The position numbers and the translations under genes are program-made. This document shows, one piece after another, positions 49,905-60,995 of a DNA stretch of 64,000 bases. The stretch is from Turbatrix aceti. Its lineage: Eukaryota; Nematoda; Chromadorea; Rhabditida; Panagrolaimidae. Below the pieces are notes generated by a model that was given only the letters and a program-made list of their open reading frames with translations, was not told the origin of the DNA and did not search any database. The stretch is taken from the NCBI GenBank assembly GCA_963969345.1, contig OZ017766.1, positions 4,278,001-4,342,000 on the forward strand, in the 5' to 3' direction. How positions within the stretch are numbered: position 1 is the first letter of the stretch; every line of letters starts with the position of its first letter.

Positions 49905-52900
49905 CTGCAAAGGAAAGAACGTGAATCGTGAATCTCCTTGCTGCTTGCTGCACATAAGGCTTGCATCCCCGGCCGGAGGGAAAGGGGGGGAGGAGGGTGC
50001 TGGTCATTTTTTGGGACGAGGCGAGACGGAGGCAAGACCGCAACGCAACAGCTGTCGCAACAAACATGGTACTGCCTACCTCGGTTTTGTCAACATTTTG
50101 GCAGAACCCGGACAAAAAAATAAGTAAGTGCTTGTTTACAACGTGATTTTAGTTGCAATGTCTGGCAGACAGCCTGAGTTTGTTGTCCCGATTAATTAGA
50201 AAACAGCCTTTTTAAACAAAAGAATTTATGAGTCGCAAAAACAGTGCAACAGTGCCCTTTCGTGTTCGGGGCACTCGAAACCCATTCAAAGGCAAAAAAG
50301 AGGTGAAACCGGTTTAATGAATGTTTTTTTTGACGCTTTTTTGAATGGCGAATTTCGGGTGAATGGCAGAACGGCACCTTCGCCGCAAATGGCTCTCATT
50401 CTGGTGCGCGGATGCCAAAGGCACAGACAAAGGAGCAGGGCGGAGGAGTGGCACAACTTGACACTGAACAGGTGCTCGTTAACCGGGTGAATAAACGAAC
50501 GCGGTCGCAAAAGGTTGAATGCCGGTAACAGGGCATAGCGAACAGCACAGATAGTTTTTACAGCGCTTGGTGACAGCGAACGTGATGTCACGGAACGAAC
50601 GCGCAGAGAGATAAGGGCTAGACGCGGGGCGCGGGGGGCGCTGTGCGAGCCGTCAAGTGGCACGGAGATTAGACCGACCTGGAAGCGTGTATGTTGGTGG
50701 CAGCGTCGTCCGAGGAGCGTTGTCTGAACTCGGGGACGGCAGACAGCGGATGGCAAAGCCGGGTGACCCGTGTCTCGCTCAGCGAAGGGTGCCATGCGGA
50801 CTCTGGCTGAAAGCTGTGAAATCCGATGAGTCAGAATCGGCGTCGAGGAAATGTACGAAGAATCACGCAAAAAGGCAGCCCCGGTGGCGGTATCTGTTCT
50901 GTTGTGGGATGATGACGCCGACTGACTACGAGACGGACGTCGTCGATTGTCAGTCAGTCTGGCTGGCTGGCGGGGGCTGGCGGCAGCGGCGGTGGCGGTG
51001 GTCAGTGCGAGACAGGCGGGCGGGGCAGCAGCCAAGGGGGACTTCCATCACCAGGCCTGGGTGCTCGTGCACCGCGATTGAGTTGGTACGCCGCAGCACG
51101 ACGACCCGGGTCAGGCGTGTGCGGTGGTGCTGCTGCGCCTCGCTCGCGCGCGCGCGTCCTCGATTTTGCGACTGCGACTCCGACTGCGACTGCGAATGCG
51201 CCCGACGACACAATGCCGCATGGATCGCGTACCAGGGGTGGTGTCGTACCCCTCCGCTTTGCACCTCGCGCAACAACGGTACTACCCGCTACGATCACCC
51301 CCCCCCCTCTCACCGCTACCGCATCCATCCATGCCAGGAGGGGACGGGTGGCCTCGTGCCGTCTCCGTGAGGGTACCGATTTGTCTCAGGTTTCGCCCGC
51401 CATTATTTTGCGGTGATTAATCGCCCAGCCCGGCACACCTTGGCATTGATCGAGTCGGAGACCGACTAACTGGCTACCTGGCCTATCACCGGAGGACTAT
51501 GCTATGCAACTCGGACTACCAAGCAAGCACGAAGGGGTTTCTTATCAGCTGTTCTTTCTTCGACCAATTTATCAACTCAGCCGTTCTTATTTATTTTTTG
51601 GGCTGGACAGTGTCGCTTGCTTCTGTGGGCTCCTCGGAGAGAAAAAAACAAACGATTAGCAAATTTACAGCTAGTTGACAGGCTTGAAAAATGACTTCTT
51701 CGGGAAAGACGGACCGTGTGCTGCGCTGCGCACGACGACTGATCTGTCTTGTCAAAAACCACACGACGACAGTTGCAACTATTTTACTGGATGGATACTT
51801 AACTTTGTCCTTTATTTCATTGAGGCCCATTTCATTGTTTTTTATGTGGCAGGGAGCGTCGTGACTTAATTAGCAACCGATTAGCAGTCGCGGTTGGCTG
51901 GTTGCTGCGGTTGTCGGTCGGCCCGACTCACCTTGTCGCCCTTCCTGAAGCGCGATAATCTTGTTTGGTCGCGCCGCTCCGGGAAGTGGTGGTGACAGCC
52001 GGTCGGTCGTTGTTGTGTTGCCTCCCTAATAGTGCCAGTCTCAGACGCGACCCGGCCACGTGCCAGTCACCGTCCAAGTCCTTCGCTGTTGACAAACATC
52101 GGCGGCAGGGGGAGGCGGGCGGGGAGTGACCACTGGTCACTCCTCGCTCCCTCCGTGCTCGTGTTCGTGCTCTTTAGCGCGCTCGGAGAAAAGGAACACT
52201 GTGTACCCTGTGGTGACTTCCTAACGCGTCGGACAGCAGTGGCCAGTCACGCAGAGTCTCGATGCACGTATAAGGATGCGGCCAGTCACGGTGTCAACCC
52301 GTGGGAGGGTGCTTTTACTTGTCTGGCGAGAGCGGCTACTTCAGTGATCCCTGCTAGCCGCGGGCGACCAAGTAAGCGAGCGTGACCTGAGGGAATGGCA
52401 CGTTCTTCCTTCCTTCCTTGCGTGCACGTACTTTTTTACGAACGAAACAAATGAGTACAACGTACGACGTGGAACAACGTCACATTATTTTTTTGGGATG
52501 AAATAAACTGATTCGAGCCTCAAAAATTGTTACAGTATCCGAATGACAGTCACACAGTCGAAAAACTTGTGGCATCCCAAAATTGATGGTTCTGTCCATA
52601 AATACATGCCGTAAAGGTGTCAAAACAGAATGTCGGTGTCGCCGGCAAATTCGTTTTGCCCCCCTCCTAGCCACAACAAACGTCGCATCCGGAGAGCAGG
52701 CGATTAATTTCAATGATGAATGCAATAGGCAACGTCACGGTGCCATTGCCCGTCCGTTCGGTGCCAGGAAGTCGGCGGCGGCCGCGGCCGGCGATCATCA
52801 CAGTCATTCATGTTCATGCTTTTTTTTGGGGGGGGGGGGCACCCGGATCCTGGGGCGTCTGTCAATTCCCACGACTCCATGGAACGCCTCTTTGCCCGGA

Positions 52901-53650
52901 CCGGCCGGCCGATGGCAACACAACACGCGACGGGTGGTCAGTCGGCGGCTTTCTGGGAGCTGAATTCGTGTCAGGCGGTGCTGCGAGTGCCGTTCACCCG
53001 CAAATCTCCCCAGAGGCTTTCGGCGGCGTTCGGCAACGCAACTGCACTTCTTCTGGCCTGCAGACTTTTTTGACGACGGCTTAACAGGAAGGGAAAGTGC
53101 CTTTTCGGTTCCGGCAGTGCCGCAAATTGGGATATACAATTTTTTGAATAGTAAAAAAATATTTTTTTTATTGCGGTCAGATAAAAGTTTTACGACACCA
53201 GGCGAACAGAAAAGTACGTGAGCAAAAAATAGTCGATTTGGAAACTGTTCAGTAATCTGATAAATATAATTGCAGAAATTACGCTGTACAAAAATGTGAT
53301 AGTAGCACAATGTTGAAGGAATTGTCGCTAAAAACAGGCTAATGCAGTTCTCGATGTGGAAATTAGTCATTTGTGGCCACCAGAAACCGTACAACAGAAT
53401 GGGTATCAACTTATTTGATAAAAAAAATTGCGCAATGACTTCTTATCATGCATTCAACAAAACTAGCAGCATAACAATTCACGAAAAACCCGGTATCTTC
53501 GTCAGCTTCCTCACCGCCGTCCTTGAACAAGCGCGAGCGCGTCCAAGTCTCTCGCCGCGGCAATTGTCCACGAGCTTTTTATATCCACACCGGGTTTGCC
53601 AAATTGGACATTTTATCTGAATACCCGTTGTTTGGACCAACAAAGACGTC
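49905..53650. other. Upstream region of lin-42 and Yippee-like genes
   Basis: This 3.7 kb lies between divergent genes. It is partly GC-rich, especially 50600-51450, and should hold the missing lin-42 5' exon or exons and regulatory sequence. I could not fix an exon: several open frames on both strands lack matching donor phase or recognisable content. A short (GAAC)n tract lies at about 49065 and a (TTCC)n tract at about 52407. Confidence 0.45.
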
Positions 53651-54165
53651 ATGGGTCGACTCTTCGTGGAGCACATGGGCGGCCTGGTGCTGTACGAGTG
53701 CAAAGAATGCGGCGTCGTACTCTCGAACAAGGATCAAATCCTCTCGACGCACTTCCAGGGCTCCACCGGCACGGCGTACCTCTTCCGCAAGGTGGACAAC
53801 ATCCGTCATGGCAAGCTTGAGAAACGCAACATGATCACCGGCAAGCACCTCATCCGGGACATCTTCTGCATCGTGTGCGACACAAAAATCGGCTGGATGT
53901 ACGAGTTTGCGTACGAAAAAGATCAGCAGTTCAAGGAGGGTGAGTCTCCGTCGATTTCGCGTTTCCGAATATTTTTTTACTGAATGGGTTTTCAGGTAGA
54001 CACATTCTTGAGCTCTTTTTCCTGAATGAAGTCAACGGCTTCGAAGATCCGCTCTCGGCGAATCCGTCGTCGGTCGCGGATGACAATGAATCGCATCGAT
54101 CGTCGCCTTCTCCCCCATCCAGGAGACAATCTGCTGAAGATGCGGCGCTTTTTGAGGACGTCTGA
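53651..54165 (+). CDS. Yippee-like (YPEL) zinc-binding protein, 152 aa
   Basis: Two exons, 53651-53939 and 53996-54165, split in phase at KEG|GRHILE. Residues about 1-105 form a Yippee domain: FVEHMGGLVLYECKECGVVLSNKDQI with the first CxxC, STHFQGSTGTAYLF, the GKHLIRDIFCIVCDTKIGWMYEFAYEKDQQFKEG block with the second CxxC, and the final ILE strand. The four cysteines should bind one zinc. The domain is like that of cereblon and MIS18. YPEL5-type proteins are found at centrosomes and spindles and in the CTLH (GID) ubiquitin ligase. The C-terminal 45 residues (SPSPPSRRQSAEDAALFEDV) are extra to the usual short family members and look disordered. Confidence 0.93.
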
Positions 54166-55294
54166 AATCGGCGGCAGGTAGATTTGGATCTGGGGTCTGA
54201 CGGCGTATTTATTTCTGGCGCGTGTATAATTTGTGTAAATATTTTTATTTTTGTACAATTGGAGCAACTTTTTGAATCCGAATTTGAATCATTTTCGGTT
54301 TTATGGATTAAATTCGTTTTCGGCGTCGGTCTTAAAAAAATTATGAAGGCTGATCCACTGACCCGACCCGTGATGCGAAAGTTACGATTTTGTACAGAAA
54401 AATTTGTTCTTGAATTGAATTTGTGTACCACTCGTTTGCACACAAAATTTAGATCAAAAAGTGGAGTTACCACGCATTGATAGAAATGAATAAAAAATTT
54501 ATTTCCGAATTTATGATTGTGAGCAGCAGCGGCGTGCAATTGTCCCAAACAGCGACGGCGGCGGCCTGACGTGACTTCATTTGATCCAAGGGGGGCATCA
54601 TTCAGTCAGGTGTCGTGGTGTCCTATGGAATGAATCCGACGTTGCCTCGGGCAGCGTCGAGTCATCTGCGCGGGCTAGCAGGTATTCGAATGACCGAGGG
54701 GGTGGATGACTGCGTTGCGATGGACGTGAGACGTGACCAAGGCCAATGGACGATCGACTCGTTATCTCTTGATTCGCGTATAAACGATGATTCGCCGCGT
54801 GCTGCTTTGACGCTGCCTGCGCATTTTACGTAATTTTGACTGACTGAGTGAAACCGGAACACTCTCCTGTCTGCGGTGTGAACAAAGATGCGCCATGGCT
54901 TGCGTGACGCGACCATCGGGCTCCGCGCATTACTTTGCCTGCCCGGAAGGAAGGCTTTTTTTTAAAACACCAGACAATTAAAGTCAACCGCGACGTATAC
55001 GTATTCTGTGAAAATGGTCAGCGTCCACGAGCATGAGCAGGGGGCTCAGGAGATCGATCACAGCAGCAGCAGCAACAGCGGTGGTGGCGGTGGCGGCGGC
55101 GGCCGACCAGCTAGCCCCCGCCTCGCGCACGTCGTTGTCACCTTTGTTTCACCGGCGCGCATTGAATCGCGTCGTCCGCCGTCACCGACTGATGCGTATG
55201 CGTGTCTCTTCTGGAGTCCCGACTCGCTCTCTCGCTGTCGTAATCACAATCACCACCGCGGTAACGATCTTTCATTGCAGCACCGTCGCCTGCG
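54166..55294. other. Intergenic, no gene seen
   Basis: Between the Yippee-like and membrane protein genes, same strand. A TTTCATTGCAG acceptor ends at 55280, 14 bases before the next ATG, so the next gene is probably trans-spliced or has a 5' untranslated intron. Confidence 0.45.
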
Positions 55295-57089
55295 ATGCTG
55301 ACCCTGCCGAGGCTTCTGTTCGTCGGCTTCTGCTTCGTCTGCATCGCGAGCTCCGCGCCCGTGCCCTGCAAGTCCTGCTCGGGCAACTGCAAAGGTAATT
55401 CTGCGCCGTCGTCCAACGAAACAACATCCCTGGAAAGCGCCGCCAATGTAACCGATACGTGAGTTTTTTGAAGTTGTTGTCGACCCCAAAACAAAACGTC
55501 TGTGGTTGAAAAAAATTGTCCTTTATACAAAAAAAAGACTCCGATCGAGGAGTTTTTCTCTGGCAAGTGCTACGCTTATCACAGCGTGAAACTGACGATG
55601 CTCTTTGTTACACCCGCAACCACAACCGTGTCTTGTCCCCGTCCCGGGCGCCGAGGAGCGCGGTGCACCTGTTTTGGATACAATGCAGCCGGGCGATAAA
55701 AAAGAGGGGCGCCTGTTTTTTGTTCACCGCTGCGCAGTTCTACTTAGTCTTAGGGCAGGATCCCCTTACTCAAAACAAAACAACACCTCTGGAAGATGAT
55801 TTACTGCATACATGATTTATGTACCGCCGCCGGGGATCGGACCAAATATCGGTCGATCACTGGTCTACCTGGCGCCTTTCGAAGGTCAAGCGGCGCTGCG
55901 AGACACGACGCCAACCGGATCGGATCGTTTCGCCGACAGTTGCGACGACGCCAAACCGGTACAGGCGACGGAAGTATAATAGACTGATCCGTCATACATA
56001 AATCTTCGTTAGCGTAGACGTATGCTGACCGTTTTACGTCAGTGTCAGTGGTCTCGATTTTTTGTGGATTTCTTTGGGGCCATGGAGCGTTCCTTTATTC
56101 GACCAAGTAAAAATGAAAATGATTTCAGGATCGAAGCGGCGCCGTCGAATGCCACCAGCAGCCCGGATGTAGTCAGGCCGCGAAGACACACGTACGTCGA
56201 GATGCGGACGTGTCCCGGCAAGTTCCCGCTCGAACTCTTCATCATCCCGCTCTCGATCGCCCTGATCCCGGTGGCACTCATCTCTCTCCTGCTCTGCGTC
56301 TGCTACTGCGGGCCCAAGGACTCGCGAGGTGAGTGTCAGGGATAGGCTTGGGTATAGGACCTGGATCGTGCTCGCGTTCTCGCGGCAGGTGGTGGCGAGC
56401 CCATCGGAGACACGGGAGGCGGGTAGCTGCTGACTGTACTCACCGTAGGCCGCCGTCGTCGCTGACCAGCGTGGCTGGGGACTGTTCTGCGGTCTCGCAG
56501 GCAGTACCTGTTGCACGCCATCCATGCTACAACCAACAGGCATACCCTGAAATTATTAATGGCTTTGGTGCCTGTTCTGAGCTTGCACGTACCCCACGCA
56601 TCCCGACAGGAAAATAATTGTCAGGACTGCGGTGATGTCGATCGAGTTGTCGCGTAGATAGGCTTCTTCGGAGGACTTTGATGAGGAGCCCATAATTTCT
56701 CGTTTCTAAAAATGACCATAATCCACATTATTTCAGGTCACGCGCCGCAGAAAATCCTCGGGATCCGTCTCAGCCAGAAACGACACGCTTCGACGTGTTC
56801 CTCCTGCGACGGAGGCAAGAAGAGCGAAGACGAGCTCGACTACCGCGAAGGCTACGTCCAGCGGAAGGACTCCAAAAAGACGCGTTTCGCCACGGACATC
56901 ACCGTGATCCAGCCGGTGCGCAGGGCGTCATCCGTGAGCTGTCTCGAGACCCTCGCCAAGGCGGAAGCTGAAAAATCCCGGAAAAAGAAGACGACGTTCA
57001 GCGAGTCGGTGACCATCGTCGTTTCTTCGGAGGACCGAGGCAGGTTGCATCCGTCCGCCTGTCTGCAGAGATCCATCAGCGTTACCTGA
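55295..57089 (+). CDS. Predicted single-pass type I membrane protein, 238 aa
   Basis: Three exons, 55295-55458, 56129-56328 and 56737-57089, phases consistent. A signal peptide (LPRLLFVGFCFVCIASSAPV) is followed by a short Cys-containing ectodomain (PCKSCSGNC) with N-glycosylation motifs (NET, NVT, NAT). A transmembrane helix (LFIIPLSIALIPVALISLLLCV) runs into Cys residues that could be palmitoylated (CVCYCG). A cytoplasmic tail of about 120 residues is basic and Ser-rich, with a CSSC and several RxxS-like sites (RRASS). No family was recognised. The architecture suggests a small receptor or adaptor at the cell surface. Introns 1 (670 bases) and 2 (408 bases) are longer than typical for the window. 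Confidence 0.75.
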
Positions 57090-57444
57090 ATGCCCTCTGC
57101 GCCGAGTTAGTTTGTCTGTAACATGGCTAGTAAGAAATGGCGTTGCTGGGGCCTCCAGAGGCCGTTCTGCGCCCTCCGAAGGGTCCACAACGACAGATCC
57201 GGGTCCTTTGCAAGGCCCACTCGCTCACCCAGAATGTTGCCCTCAGCGATACACTTTTATCTTTACTTATATGGTTGACGTGTTTGTTTGTTTGTACATA
57301 AAACGTGTACGTACGCCTTTTCACGCACTGACATGAGCCAAGTCAAATAAAATGTACACAATAACACAAACCCGGGATAACGCTGATCTCCGAGAAAACT
57401 GCAGAAATCACGCTCAAAAATAGTCAGAAGGTGGTGGTAAATAG

Positions 57445-59486
57445 TTATCTGTTTTGTCGGCCAGACCGGCGTTTTTTCTTGTCGTCGGTTTTGGTCGTTA
57501 CTCCGACGGAACTCTGCGTTAACTCCTAAAAAAAAAGTCAGAGTCATGACAGGTGTGCAAACTTCAAAGTTCAGACTCACTTCGGAAACGAGTTCACCGG
57601 TGCCAACGGCGTTTTCGAGTTTTGCCTGGGCCGAAAAGTGCATGAGAAGATCGTTGAGCTGCTCGCGGAGATCCTTGATCTCGGTCTCGTTCTTCGTTAT
57701 CAGATCTTGCTTCGTTCGCGCGAGAGCGTCTTTGTCCTTGCGGACACTCTCGGCCATGAGATTCACTTCGTCGAGCTCTTTCTTTAATTTGGCCACTTTG
57801 GCATTCGAAGCCGAGAGTTTCTTTTCCAGAGCTTCTTTCGACTGCTTCAGGCTGTCGATGGTCTCACGCGCGATTCGGGATTCCTTCTGCGAAGCCGCGA
57901 GCTGTGACTTGAGATCGGCGATTTCCTTCGCTGTTTGATCCCGGAACGCGGTAATCGAATCCTGGACTGCGTTGAGCTTTTCCTCGAAAAACTGCCGTTG
58001 TTTGTCCAGTTGCTGGGTCAGCATGCAACTGTACTCCAACTGGATGCCGTCGATCTTATCTGACTGTTTCTGCAAAAAAAAGAAATTTCTGACACGTCAA
58101 AAAAAGTTCGCAGAAAGCAACTTACATCCAGCTCATTCTGAGCCTGTTGAACCTCGACCATTTTTCCGTCCTGGGCGTTCTGGATAATACGATGGACGTA
58201 ATTGTCGCCTACGTAGTCCCAGACCAGGTTGCCGCCGACCTGGATGGTAAAAATGTGTCCGGTGGCCTCAAAGTGGTGGTAAGCGTGTCCGTCGACGTAT
58301 CTCCCGCAACCAATGTAGCCACAGATGAGGCACATCCAAAGATCGGTGCCTCGACTGCACTCGGAGCACTTCTGTGAGGTGTTTTCCTCCGGCGTCTGAG
58401 CGTAGCGACAGACGGGGCACGTCGTATCCGTCCACTGCTCCAGGCAATGAACGTGGAAGCGGTGGTTGCAGAGGATGGTGACGACGCTGTCGTCGAGGCG
58501 TTCGAGACAGACGGCACAAGTCGGTAACTCGATGAGATGGTCTCGCGGCAGGCTACCGCCTTCTTCCTCGCTGGTTGTTGCTATATTCTGGACGAACACC
58601 AAATTGCACAGCTCCTCTTCGACTGGCGAAAATGGTCGGCCGTTGTATCGAGCGTAAAAAGCCATGGCTGCTTGCTAAATGAGCACAACTCGGTCTTTGA
58701 ACGTCATTAAAACAACGCTCAATGCGTTTTTTTTGTTTTTTTACCCATCTACGGCGCAACGAAGAAAAAAAACAATCATTAAAGCTTTGCTACGCGAAAT
58801 TATAAAAAAGACAGGCGCATTTCCCGAATAATAGCAGGTTAAAAGAAAAAAAAACTCACATAGGACACGAAATAGAGAAAAACCATGTATTGATTCGGGC
58901 GGGAGTCCCGAATAACCTTCATCTCTCTGAATCCCTCCGTCGGGTAGAAAAAGTTGATCAACTCGCTGCAGGCGATGTAGGCAGGGACATCCAGCATGCA
59001 GAGCACGTTCGAATTTTCTTGCAGCTCAACGAGATCCTTCCTAAAAAAATTTATAAAAAATAAAATCGATGAAAAATGAACTCACGGAGATCTGTAATAG
59101 TGAAAAAGTCCGACGGTTTTCTCGATAGACGGATTGCCGCTGAAGTAAGTCATGGACTCGATGACAGGTGCATCGCTCGCCGTCGGAGTCACCTCACGGA
59201 TGCTGGGTTTGTGGGTTTCGACGACGACTTCTGAATAGGTGCGTTTGCCGACGCAGCGCTCCTGAAGGGTTAGAGGCTTCGTCGGAGCGGGGCCTTCGCT
59301 GGAAGCTTTTGGAAACGAAGAAGACATGGTTGAACCTGAAATATAACCAGCATGGTTATAATAAGTCAACTGCACGCATGACGAAAACAACAAACCGTTA
59401 CTCGATGGATCGTAGCTGAAATCATTCAACTTTGGAGCACCGGCTTTGAGTTCTAGCACGATGTGAAGAGGAACGATGGCCTGCAT
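57445..59486 (-). CDS. brap-2: BRAP (BRCA1-associated protein / IMP) RING E3 ligase, 546 aa
   Basis: Six exons on the minus strand, 59486-59396, 59335-59086, 59040-58860, 58674-58126, 58069-57581 and 57525-57445, all in phase. An N-terminal region starts MQAIVPLHIVLELKAG. The BRAP2 RRM-like domain (VLCMLDVPAYIACSELINFF ... VIRDSRPNQYMVFLYF ... YNGRPFSPVEE) is followed by a RING finger at about residues 225-262 (CAVCLERLDDSVVTILCNHRFHVHCLEQW ... CPVC). A ZnF-UBP domain at about 278-345 follows (CSECSRGTDLWMCLICGYIGCGRY ... HFEATGHIF ... NYVHR). A long coiled coil from about 360 to 500 leads to a basic tail (KKKRRSGRQNR). BRAP is a Ras-responsive ubiquitin ligase that restrains KSR/MAPK signalling and can hold NLS cargo in the cytoplasm. 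All zinc ligands appear intact. Confidence 0.97.
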
Positions 59487-59709
59487 CCGATAATTACAGC
59501 ATCAAGATCACAACGAAATTTTGCTGTGTCCAATTATCCGCAAAAAAAACAAATGTTTTCAACGCTCCAATCTTTCGTTGCGAAAACACCGAAATGCAAT
59601 TGTTTGCCAGAAAGTATCCAAGTAATCGTTTGAAACCGTGACATGCTACTGTAACTGTATAATATATTTATTTAACCGTAATTTAAACATCTAACAAAAG
59701 TATAACACG

Positions 59710-60055
59710 TCAAAAAATAAAGATCGCAATCGTGATTTTGCCATTTGCGTTCCGGAGAAAGCGCAGTTTGGGGAGAACGGCAGTTTCTGAAACAGACGAT
59801 TAAGAAACACTATATCGTAATTCATCGTAAAACAAACTTACGTTGAGGAGCCTGAGGTTCTTGCTCCACAGACGGTGTCGGAATCAGAGGAAGTGCACGT
59901 GGAGGAAGTGCAGGAGTGTTATCCTTTGATGGAAGTGTACCGTTTTGGAGGCGATTGGCAGCAGCACTGGACGACGCAGCCACCTTCATCTGAGAGGACT
60001 GGGGTGGAGGCGGAAGTTCCCCGTCCTCCAAGTCGAGGGGTAGATCGGACGGCAT
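59710..60055 (-). CDS. Small Pro-rich protein of unknown function, 96 aa
   Basis: Two exons on the minus strand, 60055-59842 and 59786-59710, phases agree. The ATG at 60055 opens MPSDLPLDLEDGELPPPPQSSQ, followed by Ala/Ser- and Pro-rich sequence and a basic-hydrophobic C-terminus (PKLRFLRNANGKITIAIFIF). Not recognised. Its stop lies 223 bases upstream of the BRAP start on the same strand, so the two could be co-transcribed. It diverges from the tentative gene at 60413. Confidence 0.6.
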
Positions 60056-60412
60056 TGAAAAAAAATGAACAAGAAAGCAACACACAGCGATCAAAAATAG
60101 TAAAATGACAGAACTGTGCTTTTTAGCAACGCTAAAATAACAGAAACAACATTACAAATACTATTGGTGAAAATTACTGTAACAACAGTAGTTTACGATT
60201 ACTTTTTATAACGGTCCTGCAACGTCTTTTCCGAGTTTTCATTGTTTTTTTGTCTTTCTTTTGTTTCATAGTGTTTTACGTTGTATAAATTCCACCCGGG
60301 ATCAAGGTTAGCGGGATTCTGAACTTTATTTTTAACTTGAACACCCAGATTTACGGTTTTTAGGGTATAACCGCCATTTTTTTTCTTTTTAGCAACAAAA
60401 TTAATCGTTAAA

Positions 60413-60940
60413 ATGTTCAGCACACCATATTACGTTCGAGTGGTCATAGGAAGCCATTACTTATCCGTCGATATATCTCGGGGGATTGCGTGTTGCGAAA
60501 AAAATTATTCCTCTGCGATCTGGATAAACCGGCCACATCTGTGTTGCGCTCTGCAGCGCTGTCCGCTCAATACGTTGGACGTGTTCAAGTATGTATGTGT
60601 TGTTTTTAAAATTGTTCTTGTTCTGGGCACGCTGTTATCAGCCCACAGCATGTTTTTGTGTTCAAATGGATGTTTTAGGGTCAATCACGCCGATGATTGC
60701 ATTGAATCTCGTGTTTTTTCAGTGCTCTGGATGCAGGGAACATTCTGCTGAGCACAGTGTTCCCGATTACACAAAAGAGAAAAAGATTTGCTCTTCAAAG
60801 TATCCACGTGCTGTTTACGCTCCGTTTCGGCGTAATGGTTTGTCATCATTTTCGTATTTTTCAAAGATCTCAGCTCTGCCGCGCGTTATCACCGAATCAA
60901 AAGTTTATTCCATTGTTGTCCCACGTTTTTTTTCATTTTA
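60413..60940 (+). CDS. Tentative gene upstream of cullin-2, structure uncertain
   Basis: An ATG at 60413 opens 58 codons (MFSTPYYVRVVIGSHYLSVD ... CALQRCPLNTLDVF) up to a GTATGT donor at 60589. An acceptor (TTTTTTCAG) ending at 60722 has the right phase and leads to an open second exon (ALDAGNILLSTVFPITQKRK ... HVLFTLRFG). Another acceptor at 60678 is also possible. The end is unclear; the frame stays open into the T-rich leader of cullin-2. No family was recognised. The end coordinate is approximate. Confidence 0.35.
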
Positions 60941-60995
60941 TTGAGTTTTCATTCTCATTTGTTCAATTTTCAGCTGGTTTTCGACTGACTCCGCT

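Noticed and set aside
50286..51035. Minus-strand open frame of 249 codons upstream of lin-42
   Set aside because: It could have been a lin-42 5' exon, but no donor with the right phase was found and the composition looks like GC-rich chance sequence.
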